Source: Stenopsyche tienmushanensis (Eukaryota > Arthropoda > Insecta > Trichoptera > Stenopsychidae). From it: 64,000 bases of DNA. Shown here one piece after another: positions 1-11,673 of the stretch. Positions within the stretch are counted from its first letter, which is position 1. Each line of letters opens with the position of its first letter. The notes under the pieces were generated by a model, which was not told the DNA's origin, ran no database searches, and worked only from the letters and a program-made list of their open reading frames with translations. The position numbers and the translations under genes were made by a program. The DNA lies in contig WACJ01000521.1 in the NCBI GenBank assembly GCA_008973525.1, positions 930,001 through 994,000 on the forward strand, in the 5' to 3' direction.

Positions 1-1047
1 ATACAAATTATTGTTTATTTTTTTCTTAATATGAAAACGAAAGAAACTTATGGGACACCCTTATATTAGTTGGTTTTATTTTTTAAATTCAGGAATAAAT
101 ATTCTAATGGTCATAAATTATCATTAACTTTTTTATTAAATAAATAAAATATACTGGTGAAGCTGTAATCGGTCTGTGTGTCCGTGGGTAGCATTTATAA
201 ACATATTTCTTACACTAAATACTTTTTGATCAAGATTTTAATTATATTTTCCATAATATCAGAATTACTTTCAATATTTTAAATAAGGCATTTACCCACA
301 AAGTTGTTTATTGCGATTCTTCGCATTATTTATTCATAAATTTGGGTCAACACTCCTTCCTTACACTTGCGAAATTGTACCCTCAATCCTTTTGGGTACA
401 GTATTTAATACGCCCTCATAAAAAAGGCTCGGGCGACCCATGACAGAATGTAATACCGTGACCATTAAAAAGATGTCCATTCATCGCCCGGCGTTCCGCA
501 GCATCCCTATTAATGGGGCAGATTTAAAAAATAAATCCAATCAAAAATACACACAAAAGTTTGATGGCCACTGGGCGTGATACAATGGCAACAATCAATA
601 TGTGTTTGTACATCGGCGGGGTGTATTCGATGGGCGCGAAATATGACCGCCATAAATATCGACCCTCCATTTTTCAATATCTGTGTGCCACCGGAAATGG
701 AGCTATGAAATATAACGTTGCTCACAGAAAACAGGTGTCCTCATCCCCCCCGTCGATGTATCCGAAGGGGGTGTAAAAATATTTTTATGTTCGCACAACA
801 TTACGCAAATATCTTCACGCCCCGCTCGGAATACGCAAACGCGCATCAATCTCCTTATTTTCATGGTGAACATTTATTATTTAAAGGGATGCTCCTGGAA
901 ATGCCAAACAATGCTTTTAAAATACAATGGAAATATTCGAATATATTATGTAATATCGGCTTTAAAATGATATTGGGGTTGCCAATTTAAAAAGGACCTG
1001 ACCTAAAGATAACGAACGGTGTTTACAAAAATAATCATAAAATATTG
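1..1047. other. Unassigned single-copy-looking DNA
   Basis: No coding signature is recognised. The part from about 340 to 780 is less AT-rich than its surroundings and holds several short open frames on both strands with no domain motif. It could be host regulatory sequence. No transposon family seen elsewhere in the window matches it. Confidence 0.3.
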
Positions 1048-1540
1048 ATTAGCGAGCTGACAGACATGGTAGGCATTACAAAAAGTGCTTCATATATTGA
1101 CCGAAAATTTGGACATGATAAAGCTCTGCACAAGATGAGTGCCGCGTTTGCTCACAATGGAACAAAAACAGCGTTAAATGCAAGTTTCGATGGCAATATT
1201 TTACAGCAATGAAGTCGAGTGTTTGCGTCGATTCATAACCATGGATGAAACATGGGTCTGGAATCATGAGGAACAACTCTGACTCTATATTGTGATTTAA
1301 AACAAGATAAAATAAATTACTAAGATAGATTAGATATATTGGTTTTATGGATGGTAGAAAGTTTAATCTCGCTCGCGACCTCATTTGGTATATAACATAG
1401 AAAGCCCCGAATATGCATTTATGCACGAAAATACCGCACTAAGCCATAAAAAAATAGGACGGAATATCCATAAAGTCTGTGTGCTCAACCGGTCCACTCT
1501 TCAGACCGCTGACACGACGAATGAGCGCTTATGTTTAAAA
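1048..1540 (+). mobile_element. mariner transposase relic, broken
   Basis: Conceptual translation across frames gives SELTDMVGITKSA (helix-turn-helix part), LTENLDMIKLCTR, VPRLLTMEQKQR and FITMDETWVWNHEEQ, the linker and first catalytic block of mariner transposases. The first catalytic Asp of the DETW box is at 1244-1246. Stops interrupt the frame inside CTR*VPR and after KQR, and the blocks fall in different frames, so no protein can be made. The last part (about 1385-1530) matches a segment recurring at 2.85, 5.3, 9.2 and 28.3 kb, marked by a CAACCGGTCC core. Terminal inverted repeats were not found. Family assignment is firm; the boundaries are approximate. Confidence 0.8.
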
Positions 1541-2335
1541 AGGAACATAATTAATATCATAATTTGATTGCATAAAATGCACCAAATTTTGATGCTTAAA
1601 TTGATTCTATTCAGAGAAGTGATCATTAAAATTCAAATATACTGTATTCATTTAAAAGTAAAGTTCAATCAACTATTTAGAACTAGTGAGTGATCATGAA
1701 AATGCAAGGACACACTCGGGTCGTGATTGTATTGTATCAAATGATCAAAAAAAATCTATTTGATTAAAAGAAATAAGAATAAGACTATGAAGCTAATGAA
1801 TCGGTTTTTAATCGATTTTTTCGATCGAATAAAAAAATTTCATATGATATCTAGGAAATTATTTTTTTAAATTTGTCTCCTTATATTCACTTTTGTGAAG
1901 TTACTTTAAATAAATAAGTTGAACAGAATTCTTCATATTTTAAAGATTACATCTGAAACAATTTTCGCAATTTTACTTGTCAGTTTCAGATTCTCATTAG
2001 TGAGAATAATGAAGGATACAGCATTCGAATGCTCTAATGATCATATCGTACCCATTGAGAATCCTTTTTTTTGTATTCCTTGTCTAGAAGGAATATTTCT
2101 CTTTCTTTTTGGATTAAATTGAAAATGCAACCTTAAAAAAGTCTAAATATCCTTAAAATATAAAATAAAATATTTTACTATCCTTAAAGAGGATATCATA
2201 TTATTTAATCAGATTTCAAAATTTGTATGGTTTATATATAAAATTATATTCTATGAAAAAAAATTAATCTCCTAACCTAAAATATCGTTCGATGTAAGTG
2301 ATTATAATTTTAAGTCCAACAAGGCTTTTCGGTAC
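1541..2335. other. AT-rich DNA, nothing recognised
   Basis: Very AT-rich sequence with homopolymer runs. The short open frame at 1919-2122 is hydrophobic but has no start context, neighbour or motif that would support it as a gene. Confidence 0.3.
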
Positions 2336-2339
2336 AAAT

Positions 2340-2405
2340 ATAATATAGTCAATCGTTTTATAGCGTCCACTTCTATAGACTTTTTTCCTATAGCGTCTTC
2401 ATGGG
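2340..2405. repeat. Transposon terminus of the TATAGCGTCC family
   Basis: A diverged copy of a terminal sequence (CAGTCAACCCTCCTATAGCG in its best form) also seen at 39.5, 45.8, 50.7 and 60.3 kb. TATAGCGTC occurs twice here, 40 bp apart. The flanking interior is not recognisable. Confidence 0.45.
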
Positions 2406-2837
2406 TCTTTTCGTAGAGCGGTTCCCTTCTATAATGTATTCTGTGATGCTTAGGCGTTTTCGGGGTATTACAAGCGCGGCGTTGTTGAAGAACATAACAT
2501 AATAAGACCTCTGTAATAATTATTCCCGTATGCGTCGATTTTTTTGATTTATAATTCAATACTTTGTGGTTTTCAAATTTTACTGATATTTTTATATCCT
2601 TCCAAATTATGAAAAAAATGATCAAATTATTTATGGATTTATTTTTATTTCTTAGCCACGATGTCTAATAGACTCAAAGAAAAAACGTATGGAATGGAAT
2701 GGACGTAACGTGGAATGGAAACGTATTTCGCTAAAACAAAACGCAAAAATTTTGGAAAAAACACTCGGATTATGCGGGGATATACATTTGCTTATAGCTT
2801 ATTTATGGAAAGAAAAAATACAATCAAGCCCTAGTTA

Positions 2838-2926
2838 GAAGAAGAGGCCACAAGGTTTCCGTGTCCAACCGGTCCAAATTTCGGACCACTCTAAGGCAAA
2901 CACGCGCTCATCCATTGCATGATCGT
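2838..2926 (+). mobile_element. Short mariner-associated fragment
   Basis: Matches the CAACCGGTCC segment shared by the mariner relics at 1.45, 5.3, 9.2 and 28.3 kb, here without any recognisable transposase around it. Confidence 0.5.
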
Positions 2927-4135
2927 TACTAAAACTACATGTCGCTTTAGGGTGCGCATTTCAAATAAGGAAGTTTTCCGGCCGCACCCTGTATTTGCGA
3001 GAAATCTGAATGATCTTTATTGAAAATAAATCTTGAATATATTCATTTTTTGCCTCAAAAAGATCTCTTTGTACCGAACTAAAGCCGAAATAGAGGTTGA
3101 TTTGCGATAGTAAAAATATCATGAAACCCTATATCTTTTCAACGGTTGTTATTCAACGGCACCGTAATTGTTTTCCAACCAAAGAGTATCGAGTGCTCGT
3201 TTCAGCATCGAAGAATAAAACAGTTTTTGTCCATAAATCTGCCCAACGATTGCATAATATCCATATCTGTATCTGTAGCTCTATTTCAACGTTTAAGGTC
3301 GAAATAAATCTTCCAAAGCATGACCTTACCGAGGAACTATTTTTGCTAAATAAATGTCGGTCAACGCTTACTGTAAAAGGTAACACTAGATTAATGGATG
3401 GCCGTCATGCTTAAAAATAAATCGGCCTGAAAGAGCGAAGAAAGATGAATTTACAGCAGAAGAATTGATCTCAAAATGAAATTTGAAAGCGTGCACGTAT
3501 GCATTTTCCGTGTGCATTCGCTCGATGCAATAATGCAATTCTAAGCCCGCTAGCGCTTTCAGCGTCGAAATTGGCTGAATTACAAGAGGCAGACACCATC
3601 ACGCATAGCCATTGTATTCAATAGCGTCCTCGAAGATGTCCTTTTAAGCTCATTTCTAAAGCGTTTCATAAAATAGACGCTCAGACGTCTGATCTTTTGT
3701 AAATTCGGACAATAGAAATTCTTCAATATGCTTTAAATTCCGACACGAATTCCCTTCAAAAGATCGAACTTTTAAGCCATTTGAGATCGTTCAAGAATGA
3801 AGCTCGGACTTTTGAGTACATCAACAATTCCTTTGTAAACTCTATCGCATTGAAATATAAATATGGCTTACAGGACTTATTACCCCACTCGTAGCTCTCA
3901 TTACGTTTACCCTTCAAACACTTGCTTTTGCGAGCTCGGCGCATGCTGCATGCACTTGCACTCAAATTGGAAAGTCACAAATGCATCCACTTTTCTTTTG
4001 CATGCCGAAGTCTCATAACGGTAATGCTTTAAATCATAGATGAGCACACGTACTGAAATAAACCCGAGATGCAATGAGCAACGAGCATTAGACGTAAGTG
4101 CTCAAACGTAGCACAAGCCTGAATCTGACTAATAT
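2927..4135. other. Unassigned DNA
   Basis: No repeat or coding signature recognised. The open frame at 3097-3414 (105 codons) has no domain, and an antisense frame overlaps it almost fully, which argues for chance. A short inverted pair (AGGGTGCG and CGCACCCT) lies at about 2950-2995. Confidence 0.3.
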
Positions 4136-4139
4136 CATG

Positions 4140-4492
4140 GGAGTATGCAAATTTGTTGTAGAGCTATTCCTTAATAATTCATCCGATAATCTTATTATAG
4201 TGCCTCCTAATAAAGTATGAATTTGCAAATCTATGCGTATAAATTGCAAACAATTGATGCCTTTAAAAATCCAGCAAATTCAGCCAGATTTTCGATGACA
4301 AAGTAATCGAATACATACCACCAAGCAAATTTTCAGTAAATATTTTTAAAATTTTATATTTTATAATTTTTGCCATAAAATTTCCTTTGAAATACAAAAA
4401 AAATTGAATAAATATCATATACATAGTTTGTTTTATTTAGATTTAAAAATTGAGCGTTTTTACTGAAAGACCCTATAAATTTGTAGCTATTT
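4140..4492 (+). mobile_element. DEAHFW-family Tc1/IS630-like relic, 3' end
   Basis: The segment around 4245-4320 translates as QTIDALK followed by IQPDF-like and YHQA blocks, which align with the C-terminal end of the transposase at 55.7-56.2 kb. It ends in TTGAGCG plus an A/T-rich terminal repeat (about 4447-4480), matching the right ends at 10.98 and 56.26 kb. The catalytic part is missing. Family placement rests on shared ends and C-terminal blocks with the better-preserved copies. Confidence 0.6.
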
Positions 4493-4611
4493 TCTGGATG
4501 TAATTCTCATTCAAAAATACATTCCAAATTTGATTTTAATAAATTGGCAGGTTATTATTTCAAAAAATCAGGTTTATTGTCCAAATAATTTGATTCTTGA
4601 ATATACAAAAA

Positions 4612-4800
4612 AATATTAAAATTAAAAAAGTTATAAGATGATAAAGTGTAAAGGCTAAAAAAGGGCATGTCCTAGATGACACGATTTTAACCCTTTTAGT
4701 CGTCCAAAATAAAAATGATTCTTAATTGGTAAAGACGCCGCCATAATCCTTAAAATAGCGACTGTTTAAAAATAAAGTCTTTTATTTTGGCCTTATTTTA
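4612..4800 (-). repeat. AT-rich dispersed repeat (450-590 bp family), partial
   Basis: Carries the AGGCTAAAAAAGGGCATG and GACACGATTTTA blocks also present at 6.8-7.4, 19.0-19.4, 36.9-37.2, 40.6-41.1 and 42.6-42.9 kb. It is non-coding and its class is unknown. Confidence 0.55.
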
Positions 4801-5110
4801 CCATATGAATTTAATTGATGTAATTAAACCTGAAACTAAACAACTAATAGTAAAAGAAGAATTGTCTATTGGACGTATATTAATTCTTGTGACGATTGAA
4901 TATGATGACAAACTCGTTGATATCGTAAAGACATGGAACAGCATTCGAAACTCACATTAATTTACATAATATTAAACTGAAAGGAAGAGCTGCAAATGCT
5001 AATAATAGTGAGTCTCGTCTATATCTCGAATATGCATATCTTGTTAATAATTCAAGACATCATATCTATTTCCTTTAACAGTTTTGCTCATTGATTAGCA
5101 GTTTTCTTGG
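4801..5110. other. AT-rich spacer with a short dispersed repeat
   Basis: About 4925-4980 resembles 20575-20620, just upstream of the LINE insertion; both share ATGGAACAG and CATTCGAAA-like blocks. Nothing else is recognised. Confidence 0.35.
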
Positions 5111-5113
5111 AAC

Positions 5114-5580
5114 TTGGAATTTCCAAATACTTCGCTAATAAAAAAAGCCGTACGAGCTGCCAAGACAAACATCACCGTAGATCGATCAAATAAGGTGACT
5201 ACGCCAAAAATACCATTAAATTCGCGGGTTAGCAGATATGGTCGTAGAGATTATAGAAGGCCTTGGGTACGCATTTTTTTGCTAAACAAGCCGCTAAAAG
5301 CTCTGAAAAGGTTGAGCGAGAAGCCACAAGCCCAACCGGTCCGCCTTTCAGACCGCTGACACGAAGAATAAGAGCCTTGCAATCAAACATCATGCCCGAA
5401 TATAACCACAGAATATGGTTTACGTCCATGAATAATTGTCCGCATGGACACTTCGAAATGACTGTCAAGAAAATGGACTGAAAGTGGAGAGTGTTGAGAA
5501 ATAAAGATATTTTTTTCCAATTTTTTTAATCTTTTCTTTATTAGTTCGTACACTTCTGGGACTATCCTCATATGAATATT
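5114..5580 (+). mobile_element. mariner deletion derivative
   Basis: The start translates as SRTSCQDKH then EVTTPK, the mariner N-terminal block seen more fully at 9.4 and 61.4 kb. The CAACCGGTCC segment follows at about 5330, then a degenerate C-terminus (5463-5510). Around 5550-5580 lies CACTTCTGGGACTATCC, the mariner terminal repeat. The catalytic core is absent, so this is a short non-coding derivative. The open frames across it are by-products of that decay. Confidence 0.7.
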
Positions 5581-5886
5581 GATCCAATAATAACGTTCTT
5601 CATTTGAATCATGTAAAATTCGTTGTAAAAGTCGTAAAACTTGAGACCTAAAAATGCAAATCGCTATGTGAATTGCCACAATAATGGTGTTTGACTACAT
5701 TGCCAATGTTTTAGCTCAATCAATGATTGTTTGATGATGTTTCACAGCGATTAATCTGAGCTTTTGTACACATCGCCGGGAAAAATGTATCGAGATGAAA
5801 GGAGACTATGTTGAAAAATAAAGATATTGTTTTCCAAATTTTTGTTGGTTTCGTTGTTAGGTCGGGTACTTCTGGGACTATCCTAC
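5581..5886 (+). mobile_element. mariner 3' end with terminal repeat
   Basis: The sequence at 5783-5821 encodes KCIEMKGDYVEK and a stop, the characteristic C-terminus of mariner transposases. About 35 bp further is the terminal repeat TTAGGTCGGGTACTTCTGGG (5857-5876, extending to about 5886). The part before it (about 5600-5700) is shared with 8.87-9.03 kb in reverse. Only the last portion of the gene remains. Confidence 0.8.
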
Positions 5887-6779
5887 TATGGATGTATTAC
5901 TTTTAAAGGTTATACATCTTAAAATATACATAAGGTTTGGGTTGAAAGGAAAAACTAATAATAAAAGGTCTGGAAGACCCTTCTTGCTGTCCCACTTTTT
6001 CGCAATAGGTTGAAATATCACCTTTGCACCTTTTATCCAGCCTGATTCAATACTAAAGATTAATATATTATTAGATTGGAAAAAGCAAGCTTAAAATAGT
6101 GCCGGATAATATAGCCTCAAGCTCATATTACGCATTCATATAAAAAATAATTAAAAATGGACGGGACTTACTTTTTCCATCATAAATTCATATCGGAAAA
6201 ATAATATTTCCACAGCCACGAGTTCTATCACAGAAATAATGAATGAAAAACACCACCTCGCATCGAGTGGAGGAAAAGGTTGACTTGAAAGGAAAAACTA
6301 ATAATAAAAGGCCAACAAAGCCTTTTACAATCCTTCCCACATCCTCGCAAGAGTTGAAATATCCTTCTGCACCCACGAACCAATTAACCCGTCTGCTCTC
6401 AAGTGCGAACCCTTCCGAAGAATCTTAAACAACATTCAACATTTATGATAAAACTAAAACTGTATATACGGATGAATTTCGATAATATTCCAGTTTCCGT
6501 CAGAAACCATAACTGTTAGCGTGCGAAACTTTGACGCAACTTCGTCCAAGTCAGAGAGTGGAAAGCCATGTTATGTCTAGTGTTTCCGCATTAATTGTCT
6601 ACTTTGAAAAGCAAACTTGGCATAGCATTTGCGAAATTCATTACAACGCTTTAAGCTCCATTATATCAAACGATCGTTGTTCTGCAAGACAATCGTCTAC
6701 AGTGTTTGAATGGCCGTCCTTAAAGCTGATGTCACACATATGCTATTGTAAGACGAAGCCAAATGTTCAAATTTAGTTT
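5887..6779. other. Unassigned DNA with an internal diverged duplication
   Basis: Segments at about 5937-6040 and 6278-6382 resemble each other, both starting TTGAAAGGAAAAACTAATAA and both containing TTGAAATATC later. The open frames at 6243-6428 and 6531-6776 show no recognised domain. Confidence 0.4.
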
Positions 6780-7365
6780 GACCCACTTAATCTAGAATTT
6801 TGGAAAAAATTAAGATTATATCTTCCAAAGGAATTTCCAAAATTCTAATTAATAACGGAGTTATAGCTATTTCAGTGACGCTGCAGCTAACTGCAGCTGC
6901 GTTAAACGGTTGACATGATATCTCAAGTTTCAATCAATTAATTTACTTTATATTTAATACAATTTTTTCCTATATAACCTTCTATTGTTTCTACCAGATT
7001 TATGTCAAAATTCTGTTTTTAAATACTTAAAAAAATTAAAACTGTAAAAAAGTGAGGGCAAAAAATGACTTTTTTTTAAACATTCGCCATTTTACAAAAA
7101 TATTTTTTTATATATACGTGCTAGGTAAGGACTATAGCAATATTATTAATATCTAAGAATATTTTTTTAAAATTGTATTTCAAATTACTAAAAGGATTGA
7201 AATCGTGTCAACCAGAATACGCTCTTTTTTACTCCTTACACTTTACCAGCCTATAACTTTTTGTATGTTGTATCTTGATTTTTTTTTGTTATATGTTTCT
7301 TTTTTATCGAACATGGAAAAACACCCAAAATTTGTGCCTCAGACTAGAATATCCCCTTAATATTT
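6780..7365 (+). repeat. AT-rich dispersed repeat, longest copy
   Basis: Reference copy of a non-coding family. In order it shows TCCAAAATTC, GGTTGACATGATATCTCAAG, TTTATGTCAAAATT, a poly-A/T middle, ATCGTGTCAACC, CTTTACCAGCC and ACACCCAAAATTTGTGCC. The same blocks in the same order occur at 18.97-19.42 (reverse), 36.88-37.21, 40.62-41.07 (reverse) and 42.56-42.91 kb. No clear terminal repeats were found. Confidence 0.65.
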
Positions 7366-7679
7366 TTATAAGCATAAATGCAATCTAAATTCATAGAGCT
7401 CTAAATTTCTATCCCAATCTTCAGACTTTTCAAGAACACAAATTCTCGAAAAATCATTCTTTTAGAAGGTGTTATTTTTATATTTTCTAATACAGATGCA
7501 TTTTTAAACGATTGGTGAATAGAATATAACTTGCATTTAGGTGCCGCATGAATTTTTCTTATTAAACGTGATTAATTTACAAGTTTATTTACCAAAAATG
7601 AATCAAAAACTGGTTAAATAAATTCCAGTTTTATTGACGAGAATTCATCTTTCAGGCTATATTACAAATTAATAATTAA
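7366..7679. other. AT-rich spacer
   Basis: No coding or repeat signature recognised. Confidence 0.3.
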
Positions 7680-8081
7680 CCCTTTGATGCGTATGCACGC
7701 ACACGTTGCGTATACGCTCGAATGATCCAAAAAGATTATGCCTAAAAGAGAGTACAAATATTTTTCAGTAGAATTGGAATGGAATTTTTCATAACCCAGT
7801 TGAAAAATCATACAAATCAATTATATACATAAAACTCAGCATGGTACCAAAAGTGATCCTATTTGGAGTATGATTATGGTTCCCAAATGTATCGATTTCA
7901 AGCTTGACCAAATGTCTTCTTTGTTATTAATATAAATATAAATTAAAAAATAAAGAACGTAAGTTTTGTGATGGTATTTTTGTTATAGACTTTAAAACAG
8001 TTGTTGTTCAGTATATTCTGAATATAATTTTCTAGATATAATTCGTCGAAATAGAAGATAAATAACTCACTAATCAAAGGG
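7680..8081. mobile_element. piggyBac-like MITE with TTAA target duplication
   Basis: A 402-bp element beginning CCCTTTGAT and ending ATCAAAGGG, so the 9-bp ends are exact inverted repeats. It is flanked by TTAA at 7676-7679 and 8082-8085. TTAA duplication and CCC-starting ends are the hallmarks of the piggyBac superfamily. The interior is AT-rich and non-coding, with GTTGCGTATACGC near the left end. It is mobilised, if at all, by a transposase encoded elsewhere. Confidence 0.85.
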
Positions 8082-8859
8082 TTAACAACAAAGGCAATCG
8101 AAAGAAAATATTTTACTTTTTAAAATAATTATAAAAGAGGTATTCCATGTTTTCCAGCTTTCGCAAAATATTGCAAATTACGAGTGAGCTTTTTCATAGG
8201 CGCCAAATCGAAGAGGCAGTATTGAATTCAAAGCCCACTTATTTCATCAATCCCGAAATAAACATCCCCCCACAATAGAATCGGGAAAATATTAGCATAT
8301 CAATAAAGTTTGGCCGTTGTTTTTATTTGGGGAAATTTTATCGAGAAATTCCTCAGCCGGGGGAACGAAAATGGGCCTCAGCCTTAAAAGCTTTTCACTA
8401 TCGATTTTATGTTGACCTCTATCAAAAGCTCTTTGCAGAAGTGAATCGCATACCCACCGCCGTGGCCCTTTCTACAAAATGGATAGAAATAAATTCGAAG
8501 ATAAAGACTCCACACTTCGTTGTGAAGCCTTTAAATATATCCGGAGCGTTCCCGTTAAAAATTAAGGACCGGCACGTATAACGAGCCGATCGAATGAAAC
8601 GTATTATTCGAGGATATTATTCGGATTTTCCGCTTTAAAAACATCTATTAAACACATTTTGATAAAATATACCAAGGTAAATCTTTGTTAAATATTATGT
8701 TATTTGCACAATTTCCATATTTATCATCAAACATTCAATATGTTTTGCATTCGAAAAAAGCAACGCCGCATGTAAAAGTCTTGAAAGTCAAAGAACCAAT
8801 TTATAAAGATTCAGAATCTGATAATTTGCAGACAAAATATTCATGCTGTTTGCACGCAA
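8082..8859. other. Unassigned DNA
   Basis: The 84-codon open frame at 8327-8581 has no domain I recognise, although the stretch is less AT-rich than its surroundings. No splice-flanked exon is convincing. Confidence 0.3.
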
Positions 8860-9580
8860 ATGGAGTTTAAGTGCGCCAATTTAAACTTTCGCGCCAAAAC
8901 ATTTGGAATGTGGTCAAATACCATTATTGTGGCAATACACATGGCGATTTGCATTTTTTAATCAAGTTTATTAACGAATTTTGCATGATTCAAATGAGTT
9001 CCAAAATACCCGATTTAACAAAGAAAAAACCAAAAAATATATTTATTTATCAACATTCTCCTATTTCAGTCTATTCGTTTTGACAGTGATCACGGAGTAT
9101 CCATGCTCGTGGACGTAGATCATGTTCTGTGGATATATTTAGGTATGGTGTCCGATTACGAGGCGCTCTTTCAGTCGTATCGGCGGTCCGAAAAGCGGAC
9201 CGGTTGAACACATAGACTTTATGACTTCTCTTTCAACCTTTTTAGGACCTTTAGCAACATTTTTGACAAAAAATGTTTACTCTGGGCCTTCTATGATCTC
9301 TACGATCGGGAAATCAACCCCAGTGGTATAAACATATAGGTGGTTCGCACCAAATATTCGTCTTGGCAGCTCGTACGGCTTCGTTTAAACTCTGCCACCC
9401 AATGTTTTATTATGCTGAATGAAGGAGTAGACTCCTTCAAAATAAATTCTTAACAATATAGCGTCTAAAAACTTAAAATTCAAGCTTTATAAGACCTTTC
9501 TTCCATAGTATTTTTTTTTTTAATAACAACCCCCATTTATGCGTCAGATCGGGTACTTATGAAACTAACCTCGTAAAATT
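8860..9580 (-). mobile_element. mariner deletion derivative, reverse copy
   Basis: On the minus strand, 9415 down to 9370 encodes KHWVAEFKRSRTSCQDE, a mariner N-terminal block. It is followed by the CAACCGGTCC segment (about 9205) and a degenerate C-terminus near 9050-9090. The terminal repeat lies at about 9545-9575. The order of segments matches 5114-5700 in reverse orientation, so the two loci are inverted copies of the same internally deleted element. The catalytic DETW region is missing. Confidence 0.7.
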
Positions 9581-10470
9581 TTCATCTTAAGATAAAGCAA
9601 AGTGCACAAACTACTATGTTTTTATTAAGAATCTTGAAGAGTACTTTAACATTGTAAATCTGTAATATTATACAAGTAAGCCTTCAAGCCTCCAAATATA
9701 TATATTATAATATTACTTGGCAAATGGAAGCCATAAATGTAGATTTATCGGAAGTTTTCCATTAGGGATTAAATATCAATTTTGATGAATTAGAGCCCAA
9801 TTAATTTTGATATAAAATATCAAACAAGTTCTCAAGATGAACCGTTGATCGATCATTGCATTCCTGCCTTTGACGCAATGTGAAAAGTTCAACCCGTCGG
9901 CCTGTTGAAACTTTCTTAATTCTAACACTTCAAATGCCACAGCAGAGCTTAATTGGTCTGTTATAAAATTAATTCAGGTGTGCATATCACGTGACGCTAC
10001 ATGAATTTTTGAAGCTAAAGCCTTATGGCGTGATACAATGAGTTAAACCCATAGCCTCGTTATAGTGGAATTATTCAAATGAAAACGATCACGATTTTAC
10101 AGCTTATCATGTGTGTGCTGCTACATATTTTATTTTAGTTGCTGTAAAACTTTAATTTCATAATTTTATTGACAGACATGTTTTCTGCTCGATGGCATGT
10201 CAAAGCTCCATCAACTGGAAAATCGCGATGAAGCGCGTGAGGAAAAACTGAACGGTTTTTAATATAAAAAAAAAGTAAACAGTACAATAACGAAATGTTC
10301 CATGGGAATCAATGAGGCAAATAACTGGTTTGAATTCAAATAAAGGGGTTGAAAGTATTTATTTATTGCACAGAAATCTCTATCGAGACTTTACTTCTCA
10401 AACAAATTTCATAGAGATCTATTTTGTATCAATAAATGTAGTCTCTAGTGTTTTGCCCAAATAATTTGTA
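9581..10470. other. AT-rich unassigned DNA
   Basis: Nothing recognised on either strand. Confidence 0.3.
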
Positions 10471-10478
10471 TTGTATAG

Positions 10479-11000
10479 GGGCGTTCAATAGAAACGCTCA
10501 AAGTTTGTTGGAATATAACGGCCTTATTATTAAAGTAAAATTTATCAAATTTATTGCAAATTATTAAATACTATATGGCAAATTATTATTAAAAATTACA
10601 GTTTTGAATAATATGTATAAGTTATCAAAAAATATTTTTTAAATTTGGGCACCGATCGAGAAATGTTTCGCCAAAAAAATTATCTTTAATGACGAGGCTC
10701 ATTTTTGGATGAATGGATGTGATTTTTTGTAGTCTAAACTGGATGATATAGATACTGACTATATGTGTTACTAATAAAACAGCGTTAGTATGCCACATAA
10801 CGCATGCCACGATTTATATTCTGCACAAGCGATTTGAAGACATGATTACATCGCATAAATCGCAAACAGTTAATGCCCTCAAAGTCAACATAACATAACA
10901 TAAAATATTATTTCAAATAAAATAAATATACAGTAGTTATCTCACATATAACATGTTTAATTTACGCTTAAAAATTGAGCGTCCTTATAGAAATCCCCAA
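10479..11000 (+). mobile_element. DEAHFW-family element, internally deleted, both ends present
   Basis: About 520 bp. The left end GGGGCGTTCAATAGAAACGC and the inverted right end (about 10972-10998, TTGAGCG...ATCCCC) match imperfectly over 24 bp. Inside, FNDEAHFWMNG at about 10675-10710 is the first catalytic block of a Tc1/IS630-like transposase. ELDDIDTDYM and a broken QQN/CHT-like block follow, then QTVNALK. Most of the coding region is gone. Copies of similar size at 55.7 and 57.5 kb suggest a family of deletion derivatives. Confidence 0.75.
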
Positions 11001-11673
11001 GAAGGAAGAGCAAGAAATTGCGGAAAAGGCTTGCAAAAAAGAATAGATTTCACTCTTTTTTTTGAATATTTCCCCATAATACGATGGGGACTTTTTTCCT
11101 CTTTAATCCCAATTTGTAATAAATCCAAATTAATTTTCTCCCGCCTGCAAATCTCTTTCTAACACCTTTCAACGTTAGCTTAGTTGCTTCCTTCTGGCGT
11201 AACGCTAACCCGATTTCTTTTGATTTAGTAACGATATTTCGCCTTTGTAAAATGAAATTAAATTTCACCTCGAAGATTAAAAATATAAAAGGTCTCACAC
11301 AAGGAAAAGGGAACATTTAAGGCGTCCTCCCCGCCGGGATCCCGGATCCGGGGTGCACAATAAATTTCAATATTAAACTCTCCCCCAGAGCGAAATGTCA
11401 AAACCAAATATCGAACATCGAGAAAAAATCAGTATTTTTCGATATTTCATTTAAAACTTTGATGAGCCGCGGCTTCTTATTCGAGCACAAATTTGGAGAA
11501 ATAAAAGCATCGGGGGTGGATACCGTTGAAGATGAGTTTTCACAGTTTTTCATTAGGGAAAGCCATGAAAATTCATGGATCAATGTATGAATTTGCATTT
11601 TCATCAATTTTAAAATTAAATAAATTACCACAAACTTGATGATGACATACTAAATTGTCTATTATCTATAATA
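11001..11673. other. Unassigned DNA
   Basis: Small open frames on both strands overlap one another and carry no domain. A GC-rich patch (11315-11360) includes CCGGGATCCCGGATCCGGGG, a short self-complementary run. Confidence 0.3.

Noticed and set aside
1076..1426. 116-codon minus-strand frame
   Set aside because: It is antisense to the mariner relic whose plus-strand blocks are recognisable.
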